Origin: Cellulomonas sp.
GTDB lineage: Bacteria > Actinomycetota > Actinomycetes > Actinomycetales > Cellulomonadaceae
Assembly: GCF_017744555.1 (NCBI RefSeq)
Contig: NZ_JAGIBD010000012.1
Coordinates: 1-64,000, forward strand
Direction: 5' to 3'
DNA: 64,000 nt
The notes beneath the pieces are model-generated. The model did no database searches, was not told where the DNA came from, and saw nothing but the letters and a program-made list of their open reading frames with translations. Position 1 is the stretch's first letter. Every line of letters starts with the position of its first letter. Positions 28,743 to 36,265 of this stretch are shown here, in pieces. The position numbers were made by a program, and so were the translations under genes.

Positions 28743-28778
28743 AGGCACGGTGTCCCCCCGAGCCTGTGGAGGACCACC

Positions 28779-30188
28779 ATGACCGTCATCGCCGAGCGCG
28801 AGTCCTGTGCCGACGTCGCGACCGCGACGCTCCCGCACGTCGGCCCGCTGCTGCCCGTCGTCGGCGCCGACACCACGGTGCCCCTCGTCGACGGCACCCA
28901 GCGCGTCTACGCCAACCTCGACTACGCCGCGAGCGCCCCGGCCCTCGAGGCCGTCGCCGCCCGCGTCACCGAGGTGCTGCCGCTGTACGCGTCGGTGCAC
29001 CGCGGCGCCGGGTACCTGTCGCAGGTCTCGACCGCGCTGTACGAGTCGTCCCGGCAGGCCATCGCCCGGTTCGTCGACGCGCGGCCCGACGACGTCGCGA
29101 TCATCACGCGCAACACCACCGACTCGCTCAACCTGCTCGCCGGCGTGGTGCCCGCCGGTGGCCGTGTGCTCGTCCTCGACGTCGAGCACCACGCGAACCT
29201 GCTGCCCTGGGTGCACTCGGGCGGCCGGCACGGCAACACCACGACGATCCTGCCCATCGAGAAGACCGTCGCCGAGACGCTCGGCTCGCTGCGCGCCGAG
29301 CTGGCCCGCCTGCCGTACGCCCTGGTCACCGTCACGGGCGCGTCCAACGTGACGGGCGAGTCGCTCCCGGTCGACGAGGTCGTCGCGATCGCGCACGCGG
29401 CAGGTGCCCGGGTCGCCGTCGACGGCGCCCAGCTCGTGCCGCACCGCGGGTTCTCGCTGGCCGCGACCGACGCCGATTACGTCGCGTTCTCCGGTCACAA
29501 GACGTACGCGCCGTTCGGTGCGGGCGCGCTCGTGGGCCGCCGCGACTGGCTCGACACGGGCACGCCGTACCTCGCAGGGGGAGGTGCGGTGCGCGACGTC
29601 CGCTCCGACCGGACGATCTGGCAGCCTGCGCCCGCGCGTCACGAGGCCGGCTCGCCGAACGTCCTCGGCGCGATCGCGCTCGCCGAGGCGTGCGACCAGC
29701 TCGCGGCGCTCCCGGCCGGCGCGCTCACGGCGCACGAGGAGGCCCTGCGCGGCCGTCTCGTCGAGGGCCTGTCGACCGTCGAGGGGGTCGAGATCGCGCG
29801 CATCTGGCCCGACTCAGCCGACCCGGTCGGTGTCCTCACGTTCACCGTCCCCGGCCACGACGCCGGCCTGGTCGCCGCCTACCTCGCGGCCGAGCACGGC
29901 ATCGGCGTGCGCGATGGTCGGTTCTGCGCGCACCCCCTGCTCGCCCACCTCGGGGCGACGGGTGGCGCGATCCGCGCGTCGGTGGGCGTCGGGACGACGA
30001 GCGAGGCCGTGGACCGCCTGGTCGACGCGCTCCGCACCTACCTCACGGACGGGCCGTCGTCGCGGTACGAGGTCGTCGACGCGTGCTGGGCGGTCGTGGA
30101 CGACACGCGGCCGCTCGTCGAGGTGCACGGCCTCGACCACCTCGCCGCCACCGCCGCCGCCGCGTGCGGCCCCGCCCTCGACGACTGA
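28779..30188 (+). CDS. class V aminotransferase, cysteine desulfurase-like
   Basis: 469 residues. The PLP lysine is in AFSGHKTYAPFG. SuFS/NifS-fold signatures are present: NLDYAASAPAL near residue 46, SVHRGAGYLSQ, and the late GRFCAHPLL carrying a Cys. It lies behind a SAM-IV riboswitch, so it belongs to sulfur amino-acid metabolism; cysteine desulfuration or a related C-S lyase reaction is likely. There is an extra C-terminal segment of about 40 residues after the fold. GGAGG is 6 nt before the ATG. It is divergent from rhodanese-metZ. Confidence 0.86.
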   Translation: MTVIAERESCADVATATLPHVGPLLPVVGADTTVPLVDGTQRVYANLDYAASAPALEAVAARVTEVLPLYASVHRGAGYLSQVSTALYESSRQAIARFVDARPDDVAIITRNTTDSLNLLAGVVPAGGRVLVLDVEHHANLLPWVHSGGRHGNTTTILPIEKTVAETLGSLRAELARLPYALVTVTGASNVTGESLPVDEVVAIAHAAGARVAVDGAQLVPHRGFSLAATDADYVAFSGHKTYAPFGAGALVGRRDWLDTGTPYLAGGGAVRDVRSDRTIWQPAPARHEAGSPNVLGAIALAEACDQLAALPAGALTAHEEALRGRLVEGLSTVEGVEIARIWPDSADPVGVLTFTVPGHDAGLVAAYLAAEHGIGVRDGRFCAHPLLAHLGATGGAIRASVGVGTTSEAVDRLVDALRTYLTDGPSSRYEVVDACWAVVDDTRPLVEVHGLDHLAATAAAACGPALDD

Positions 30189-30261
30189 CGCCCCGGGTTC
30201 GCGCGGGCGACGGATCGGCGTCCGGCTGAAGTCGGCGCGGTGACGTGCCGATACGACGCGT

Positions 30262-30984
30262 GTGAGCACCGCGTCCGGCCAGGCCGAGAGCACGCCCGTC
30301 GCCGGGTGGTACCCGGATCCGCACGCCCCTGGTGCCCACCGGTGGTGGGACGGCAGCCGCTGGACGGAGCACACCCACGCGGGGTCCGCGGAACCGGCGG
30401 CGGGCGGCACCTCGGCCACCGGCGCCGTCCCGGGGTACCCGTCGCCGGCGGTCGGCGGCGTTCCCGGCTACCCGTCTGCCACGGCCGACGCAGGGGGCTT
30501 CGCGACGCCGTACCCGAGCACGACGTCGTACCCGGGCGCGGCCACGTACCCGAGCACGACGACGTACCCGAGCAGCGCCACCTACCCGAGCACGACGACG
30601 TACCCGAGCACGACGACGTACCCGAGCGCTGCCACGTACCCGGGCGGCGCCACGTACCCGGGCGCGGCCCCGACCTACCCCGGTGCGCCGTCCCCCTCCG
30701 GCACCTGGTCCGCGTCGGGTGCGTTCACGATGGACAAGCCGAAGAACGGCCTGGCCACGGGTGCGCTCGTCGCCGGGATCGCCGTGGTCCTCATCCTGCT
30801 GTTCACGGACTACGCGATCGCGTCGGGTCTGGCGATCTGGCTGGGGGTCAAGGCCGTCAGCAAGGCCCGCGCCATCCGAGCCGAGGGTTACCCGAAGGCA
30901 GTCGGGATGGGACGAGCCGTCACCGGCCTGGTCCTGTCGGGCATCTGTGCGGTGCTGCTCGTCCTGTCGTACGTGGTGAGCTGA
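30262..30984 (+). CDS. DUF2510/DUF4190-type membrane protein with Tyr-Pro repeats
   Basis: 240 residues. An N-terminal DUF2510 domain (GWYPDPHAPGAHRWWDG near residues 14-30) is followed by a low-complexity linker of Tyr-Pro-Ser/Gly-Thr hexapeptides (about 84-137) and two membrane helices with DUF4190 character (GLATGALVAGI, MGRAVTGLVLSGI). The function is unknown; such proteins are small membrane proteins of actinobacteria. The GTG at 30262 lacks a clear Shine-Dalgarno. The repeat is an exact 18-bp DNA repeat and should vary in copy number. Confidence 0.85.
   Translation: MSTASGQAESTPVAGWYPDPHAPGAHRWWDGSRWTEHTHAGSAEPAAGGTSATGAVPGYPSPAVGGVPGYPSATADAGGFATPYPSTTSYPGAATYPSTTTYPSSATYPSTTTYPSTTTYPSAATYPGGATYPGAAPTYPGAPSPSGTWSASGAFTMDKPKNGLATGALVAGIAVVLILLFTDYAIASGLAIWLGVKAVSKARAIRAEGYPKAVGMGRAVTGLVLSGICAVLLVLSYVVS
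30511..30672 (+). repeat. nine in-frame 18-bp tandem repeats
   Basis: Nine consecutive 18-bp units starting TACCCG, each coding for Tyr-Pro-(Ser/Gly) plus three residues. Units 3, 5 and 6 (30547, 30583, 30601) are identical. The frame is preserved for any copy number. Confidence 0.9.
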
Positions 30985-31030
30985 CCGGGCGCGCGGAATC
31001 GGCCTTGTGCGGCTGTGGCACCATCGCCGC

Positions 31031-31618
31031 ATGCTGCACGACCTGACCCTCGAGGGCTTCGGCACCCGCCTCGTCCCGCTGCACGCGTCGCACGCGCCCG
31101 AGCTCGCGGCGTTCATCGACGACGACCTGTGGCGCGGCATGACGTCGCCGGTCCCGGTGGGGACGGCCGGCGTGGAGGCGACGATCGATGCGGCGACGGC
31201 GACCCCGGGCCGGCTCGCGTTCGCGGTGCTCGACGCGGCGACGGGCGAGGTCCGCGGCAGCACGTCGTTCTACGACTGGGAGCCGCGCATGGCGCGCGTC
31301 GAGATCGGTCACACGTACTACGCGCCGCGCTGGTGGGGCACGTCGAACAACCCGGCGTGCAAGCTCCTCATGCTGCGGCACGCGTTCGAGACGTGGGGGT
31401 GCGTGCGGGTGGCGCTGCGCGCCGACGCCCGCAACTCCCGGTCGATCGCCGCGATCACCCGCCTCGGCGCGACGCCGGAGGGGGTGCTGCGCAGCCACCG
31501 GGTCGCGCCCGACGGCTCCCGCGGCGACACCGCGTACTTCTCGATCCTGTCGGACGAGTGGCCCGCGGTCCGCGACGGGCTGCTCGCCCGGCTGACCCCG
31601 GCCCCAGCCGACGCCTGA
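31031..31618 (+). CDS. GNAT-family N-acetyltransferase (RimJ-like)
   Basis: 195 residues, the RimJ/RimL-type GNAT fold: GTRLVPLHASHAPEL, GSTSFYDWEPRMARVEIGHTYY, and an acetyl-CoA region WGTSNNPACKLLMLRHAFE with the usual late RLGATPEGVLRSHR. These proteins often acetylate small molecules or protein N-termini; the substrate is unknown. No Shine-Dalgarno is present; CACCAT (31019-31024) is 6 nt before the ATG. It is convergent with a MaoC-like gene only 3 bp away, without a terminator between. Confidence 0.88.
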   Translation: MLHDLTLEGFGTRLVPLHASHAPELAAFIDDDLWRGMTSPVPVGTAGVEATIDAATATPGRLAFAVLDAATGEVRGSTSFYDWEPRMARVEIGHTYYAPRWWGTSNNPACKLLMLRHAFETWGCVRVALRADARNSRSIAAITRLGATPEGVLRSHRVAPDGSRGDTAYFSILSDEWPAVRDGLLARLTPAPADA

Positions 31619-31621
31619 CCG

Positions 31622-32551
31622 TCAGCCGCCGTACGGCACCACGGTGCCGGTGAGGTACGGCTTGCCCGAGCGGGCGTCCCACCCGGCGAACGTGAAGCCG
31701 TCGGCGTCGTCGTGCGCGACACGCACGGTGACGGTCCCGGGGAGCAGGACGGGCTTCGCGAAGTCGACGGACCACACGAACGCGTCGCCGCGGGCGGCGC
31801 CCACGTCGGCGAGGGCCCGGGCGGCGGTGTACATGCCGTGCGCGATGGCGCGCGGGAAGCCGAGGGCCTTCGCGGACAGCGCGGTCAGGTGGATGGGGTT
31901 GCGGTCGCCGGACACGGCGGCGTAGCGGCGACCCGTGTCGGCGGCGAGACGCCAGCGTCCGGTCGGCGTGGGCGGCACGAACTCGTCTCGGTCCTCGTCG
32001 GGAGCGGCACCGTCGACCCCGAGCCGGACGCCCCGAGCCAGGTAGGTGGAGACGCCTCGCCACACCAGCGAGGGGCCGACGCGCACCTCGGTCACGAGGT
32101 CCACCTGCGTCCCGCTCCGGTGCGCGCGCAGCCCTTCGGCCCAGGCCCGGACGTCGAGCGCGTCGTGCAGGAGGACGGGCGCACGCTGCTCGACCCGGTT
32201 GCTCAGGTGCACGAGCCCGGCGAGCGGCAGCGGGAAGTCGGTGCGCGCCATGAGGGCGGTCGCCACGGGGAACGCGAGCACGTGCACGAACCCGGCGGGC
32301 AGCCGGTCGGACGCGGGCTCGCCGAGCAGGTGCTGGTACTCGGTCAGCCGCGACGCGTCCGCGCGCACACCGTCCACGGCGTACACGACGGGCGGAAGCG
32401 CGGACGGCGCACGGCCGAGGCGGCGCGCGACGGCCAGCCGCCCGGACGCCCCGGCCCCGCGGGCGTAGACCCCCGCGAGCCCGGGGACGTCCGGCAGGAC
32501 GACGGTCGAGGTCACGGCATCAGCGGGCGCCATGGGCTCACCGGACGTCAC
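31622..32551 (-). CDS. MaoC-like hotdog dehydratase (HtdX-like)
   Basis: 309 residues from a GTG overlapping the fabG stop; an ATG at 32533 would give 303. The C-terminal hotdog has RRYAAVSGDRNPIHLTALSAKALG with the catalytic Asp/His pair and AIAHGMYTAARAL, typical of MaoC hydratase 2 enzymes. The N-terminal half is a second, degenerate hotdog. It would hydrate or dehydrate acyl-CoA or acyl-ACP substrates. The fadA2-fabG4-htdX gene order resembles the corresponding Mycobacterium tuberculosis lipid genes. Confidence 0.86.
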   Translation of the reverse strand: MTSGEPMAPADAVTSTVVLPDVPGLAGVYARGAGASGRLAVARRLGRAPSALPPVVYAVDGVRADASRLTEYQHLLGEPASDRLPAGFVHVLAFPVATALMARTDFPLPLAGLVHLSNRVEQRAPVLLHDALDVRAWAEGLRAHRSGTQVDLVTEVRVGPSLVWRGVSTYLARGVRLGVDGAAPDEDRDEFVPPTPTGRWRLAADTGRRYAAVSGDRNPIHLTALSAKALGFPRAIAHGMYTAARALADVGAARGDAFVWSVDFAKPVLLPGTVTVRVAHDDADGFTFAGWDARSGKPYLTGTVVPYGG

Positions 32552-33903
32552 TGGCCCACCATGTTCTGCCCGCAGACCCGCAGCACGCGCCCGACGACGC
32601 CGCCGGCGGCGGGTGACGCGAGGAACGCGACGGTCTCGGCGACGTCGACGGGCAGCCCGCCCTGCTGGAGCGAGTTGAGCCGCCGGGCGACCTGCCGCGT
32701 GAGGGCCGGGATCCGGGCCGTCATGTCGGTCTCGATGAACCCGGGGGCCACCGCGTTGGCGGTGCCGCCGAACGCGGTGAGCAGGGGAGCCGTCGCACGG
32801 ACCATGCCGATGACGCCACCCTTCGACGCCGCGTAGTTCGTCTGCCCGCGGTTCCCCGCGATGCCCGACGTCGACGCGAGCGACACGATCCGCGGCGCGT
32901 CGGTGAAGTCGCCGGACGTCAGGAGCGCCTCGTTGATCTTCAGCTGCGAGGCGATGTTGACCGCGAGCACGGAGTCCCACTTGTCGGGCGTCATGTTGGC
33001 GAGCAGCTTGTCGCGCGTGATGCCGGCGTTGTGGACCACGATGTCGAGCCGCCCGTGCCGCTGCAGCGCGTGCTCGAGGATCCGGGCGCCCGCGTCGTCG
33101 GCGGTGACGTCGAGCTGCAGCGCGGTGCCGCGCACGCGGTTGGCGACGGCCGCGAGCTGTTCGCCGGCAGCGGGCACGTCCACCGCCACGACGGTCGCGC
33201 CGTCGCGCGCGAGCGTGTCGGCGATCGACGCGCCAATGCCTCGGGCGGCCCCGGTGACGACCGCGACCCGCCCGGCGAGCGGCCGGTCCCAGTCCTCGGG
33301 CAGCGACCCGGCCGACGAGTCGACCGCGAGCAGCTGCCCGTCGACGAACGCGGACCGCGCCGACAGGAAGAACCGCAGCGCGCCGACGACCGACGGGGCG
33401 TCGACCGGCACGTCGCCCCCGAGCACGATCCCGTTGCCGGTCGCTCCGCCGCGCAGCTCCTTGGCGAGCGACCGCAGCAGCCCGTCGACCCCCTGACGAG
33501 CGGCGGCCACGGCGGGTGCGTCGTCGGCCGTGGCCTCGCGCGACACCGTGACCACGCGACCGCCGCGCGCGAGCTTCTTGAGCACGGCAGCGGCGGCGAG
33601 CACGTGCTCGCCGAGCGCGGTCGGGTGCACGACCTCGGTGAGGACGAGCACGACGGCGGCGTACCGGGTCTCCGGCACGGCGTGCCGGTGCACGTCGAGG
33701 TCCCAGCCGGTGCCCGGCCCGCCGGACAGCAGTGCGGCGACCGCGTCCGCGTCGGCACCCGGCCCGAGCACGAGCGCAGGCCCGTCGAGCAGCGGCTGCC
33801 CCGCGCGGAACCGGCGCAGGGGAGCAGGCTGGGGCAGCCCGAGCTGCTGCGCGAGCTTCTTCGTGACCCCGCTGTTGACGAGGGTGAGGTACGTGTCGGT
33901 CAT
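32548..33903 (-). CDS. fabG4: high-molecular-weight 3-oxoacyl-ACP/CoA reductase
   Basis: 451 residues, close to the FabG4 type (about 450 residues) rather than ordinary 250-residue FabG. The N-terminal half is a flavodoxin-like non-catalytic domain (about 1-205); the C-terminal half (about 215-450) is a canonical SDR with TGAARGIG, NNAG-like VVHNAGIT, and the Ser-Tyr-Lys active site in SLASTSG / NYAASKGG. It reduces beta-ketoacyl-CoA or -ACP. It is 4 bp after fadA2 and overlaps the htdX start, so one operon. Confidence 0.92.
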   Translation of the reverse strand: MTDTYLTLVNSGVTKKLAQQLGLPQPAPLRRFRAGQPLLDGPALVLGPGADADAVAALLSGGPGTGWDLDVHRHAVPETRYAAVVLVLTEVVHPTALGEHVLAAAAVLKKLARGGRVVTVSREATADDAPAVAAARQGVDGLLRSLAKELRGGATGNGIVLGGDVPVDAPSVVGALRFFLSARSAFVDGQLLAVDSSAGSLPEDWDRPLAGRVAVVTGAARGIGASIADTLARDGATVVAVDVPAAGEQLAAVANRVRGTALQLDVTADDAGARILEHALQRHGRLDIVVHNAGITRDKLLANMTPDKWDSVLAVNIASQLKINEALLTSGDFTDAPRIVSLASTSGIAGNRGQTNYAASKGGVIGMVRATAPLLTAFGGTANAVAPGFIETDMTARIPALTRQVARRLNSLQQGGLPVDVAETVAFLASPAAGGVVGRVLRVCGQNMVGQ

Positions 33904-33907
33904 GGGG

Positions 33908-35254
33908 TCAGGCCGCCTCGAGGATCGCGGTGAGGCCCAGCCCGCCGGCTGCGCACACGGACACGAGCGCCCGCGGGGTGCCGCCCTCGGCGGCCTTCCG
34001 GCGGTGCAGCTCCTTGCTGATGGTCGCGACGATCCGTCCGCCCGTCGCGGCGAACGGGTGCCCCGCCGCGAGCGACGACCCGTGCACGTTGAGCCGCGCC
34101 CGGTCGACCTTCCCGAACGCCCCCGACAGCCCGAGCCGCTCGCGGCCGAACTCCTCGGACTCCCACGCGGCGAGCGTCGTGAGCACGGTCGACGCGAACG
34201 CCTCGTGGATCTCGACGTACTCGAAGTCGTCGAGCGTGAGCCCGTTGCGGGCGAGCAGCCGCGGCACGGCGAACGCGGGGGCCATGAGCAGCCCGTCGAC
34301 GCCGTGCACGAAGTCGACGGCCCCTGCTTCGGCGTCGACGACGACCGCGAGCGGCGTGAGGTCGTGCGCGGCGGCCCACTCGTCGGACCCGAGCAGCACG
34401 GTCGACGCGCCGTCGGTGAGCGGCGTCGAGTTCCCGGCCGTCATCGTGGCGGGCGTGTCGAGCGACAGGCCGAACGCGGGCTTGAGCTTGGCGAGCTTCT
34501 CCATCGACGTGTCCGCGCGCAGGTTCGCGTCGCGGACCAGCCCGCGGAACGGCGTGACGAGGTCGTCGAAGAACCCGGCGTCCCATGCGGCGGCGAGCCG
34601 CTGGTGGCTGAGCAGCGCGACCTCGTCCTGCGCCTCGCGCGTGATGCCCCACTGCGCGGTGGTGAGCGCCTGGTGCTCGCCCATGGACAGGCCCGTGCGG
34701 GGCTCGTCGGTCCGCGGGGCGGCCGGCGCGAGGTCCTTGGGGCGGATCCGGGCGGCGGCGGCGAGCTTCTGCCCGGTCGTCTTGGCGTGCGACAGGTCGA
34801 GCAGCACCCGGCGCAGGCGGTCGGAGACGGCGATCGGCGCGTCGGACGTCGAGTCGACCCCGCCGGCGATCGCGGACTCGAGCTGGCCGAGGCGGATCTT
34901 GTTCGTCAGCGAGATGACCGTCTCGAGCCCGGTCGCGCACGCCTGCTGCAGGTCGTACGCGGGCGTCTCGGGGGACAGGGCCGAGCCGAGCACCGACTCG
35001 CGCGTGAGGTTGAAGTCCCGGCTGTGCTTGAGCACGGCGCCGGCGGCCACCTCGCCGATGCGCTCGCCCTGCAGGCCGTACCGGGCGACGAGCCCGTCGA
35101 GCGCGGCCGTGAGCATGTCCTGGTTGCTCGCGTGGGCGTACGCGCCTCCGGCGCGTGCGAACGGGATCCGGTTGCCGCCGAGCACCAGGGCGCGACGCGC
35201 GCCGGTAGCAGCGGCGGCTGCGCCGGTGTGGGACTTCGGGGTGGAGGCTGCCAT
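33908..35254 (-). CDS. fadA2: acetyl-CoA acetyltransferase / thiolase (FadA2-like)
   Basis: 448 residues. The nucleophile Cys is in LQQACATGLE; HGSSLAAGHPFAATGGR and VCAAGGLG supply the catalytic His and second Cys. This is the thiolase II form, which cleaves or condenses beta-ketoacyl-CoA. ATG 35254 has GAGAGGAA 8-9 nt upstream; an in-frame ATG at 35272 overlaps that site. It heads the fadA2-fabG4-htdX operon, divergent from a TetR gene over a shared palindrome. Confidence 0.93.
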   Translation of the reverse strand: MAASTPKSHTGAAAAATGARRALVLGGNRIPFARAGGAYAHASNQDMLTAALDGLVARYGLQGERIGEVAAGAVLKHSRDFNLTRESVLGSALSPETPAYDLQQACATGLETVISLTNKIRLGQLESAIAGGVDSTSDAPIAVSDRLRRVLLDLSHAKTTGQKLAAAARIRPKDLAPAAPRTDEPRTGLSMGEHQALTTAQWGITREAQDEVALLSHQRLAAAWDAGFFDDLVTPFRGLVRDANLRADTSMEKLAKLKPAFGLSLDTPATMTAGNSTPLTDGASTVLLGSDEWAAAHDLTPLAVVVDAEAGAVDFVHGVDGLLMAPAFAVPRLLARNGLTLDDFEYVEIHEAFASTVLTTLAAWESEEFGRERLGLSGAFGKVDRARLNVHGSSLAAGHPFAATGGRIVATISKELHRRKAAEGGTPRALVSVCAAGGLGLTAILEAA

Positions 35255-35315
35255 CAGGCGTTCCTCTCGCATCGTCAGTGATGGAAGGGACGTAAGTCCC
35301 GGGTGTTGTGTCCAG

Positions 35316-35342
35316 GACCGACAGTACCTGATACCTTCGGTC
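35316..35342. promoter_or_regulatory. 27-bp near-palindrome, likely TetR operator
   Basis: GACCGA (35316-35321) and TCGGTC (35337-35342) are the outer arms of a palindrome centred on 35329, with 10 of 13 positions symmetric. It overlaps a TACCTT -10 (35332-35337) of the TetR gene, whose GTG is 7 nt downstream, and lies about 60 bp from the fadA2 start. Confidence 0.75.
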
Positions 35343-35344
35343 TC

Positions 35345-36265
35345 GTGAGCCCTGTCACACCGGGCCCGGCGACGACGCCGGCCCTCACCCTGCTGAGCAG
35401 CGACGCCCCGGCCCCCGGTCGGGGCGCTCGACCGAACCCCCCGCGCGCGGCGCCACCGACCGACCAGTTCGCCGTCGACGGCCGCTCCACCCGCTGGGCC
35501 GACCACCGCGAGGCCCGCCGCGCGGAGCTCGTCCGGATCGCCCGCCGCACCGTCCACCACCAGGGCGCCGACGTCTCCATGGAGGAGATCGCCGCCGCCG
35601 CGGGCACGTCGAAGTCGATCGTCTACCGGTACTTCGCCGACAAGACTGGCCTGCAGATCGCCGTCGCCGAAGCCGTCGTGCTGCAGATCCAGGGCGCCCT
35701 CGAGGGCGTGCTGCGGGTCGCGCCCACGCCGCGCGACGGCCTGCGGGCGATGGTCGCCGTCTACCTCGAGATGATCGAGTCCTCGCCGAACGTGTACGCG
35801 TTCGTCACCCGCAACGGCTCGGTCGAGTCCGGCGGGCCGCTGGGCCACTTCCTCGACTCCGTCACCGCGCTCGTCGCGGCGCCGTTCGCACGCGGGCTCA
35901 CGGAGGACGCGGGCGACGGTCGCCGCACCGCTCGCCGTCCGGAGGCCGAGGCCGACGAGGACGACGAGACCGCGCTGCGCGCCCGCGTGGCCCTCGCCGA
36001 GTCCTGGGCCGCCGGCGCCGTCGGGTTCGTGCGGGGCGCCGGCGAGTGGTGGCTGGCCCACCGCGACGAACCCGGCAGCCCCGACCGCGAGACCATCACC
36101 GCCCAGGTCGCCGCCTGGCTCTGGGCCGGCCCCGTGGGCCTGCTCGCCCGCGACCGCGGCCGTGCGCACCCAGAGGACCCGACCGCAGCCGACCACACCT
36201 CGCTGGACCTGTCGCACCCGCTCGCCGACGCACTCCCGGCCGATCCCACGCAGGAGAACCGATGA
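35345..36265 (+). CDS. TetR-family transcriptional regulator
   Basis: 306 residues, long for the family because of a disordered Pro-rich N-terminus (about 1-45) and a variable C-terminus. The TetR HTH is at about 75-110 (SMEEIAAAAGTSKSIVYRYFADKTGL); the rest is helical ligand-binding domain. No Shine-Dalgarno: GTG 35345 follows TACCTT by 7 nt, so it is probably leaderless, and the overlapping palindrome suggests autorepression. It should control the divergent fadA2-fabG4-htdX operon and the downstream acyl-CoA oxidase, with an acyl-CoA as the likely ligand. Confidence 0.88.
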   Translation: MSPVTPGPATTPALTLLSSDAPAPGRGARPNPPRAAPPTDQFAVDGRSTRWADHREARRAELVRIARRTVHHQGADVSMEEIAAAAGTSKSIVYRYFADKTGLQIAVAEAVVLQIQGALEGVLRVAPTPRDGLRAMVAVYLEMIESSPNVYAFVTRNGSVESGGPLGHFLDSVTALVAAPFARGLTEDAGDGRRTARRPEAEADEDDETALRARVALAESWAAGAVGFVRGAGEWWLAHRDEPGSPDRETITAQVAAWLWAGPVGLLARDRGRAHPEDPTAADHTSLDLSHPLADALPADPTQENR

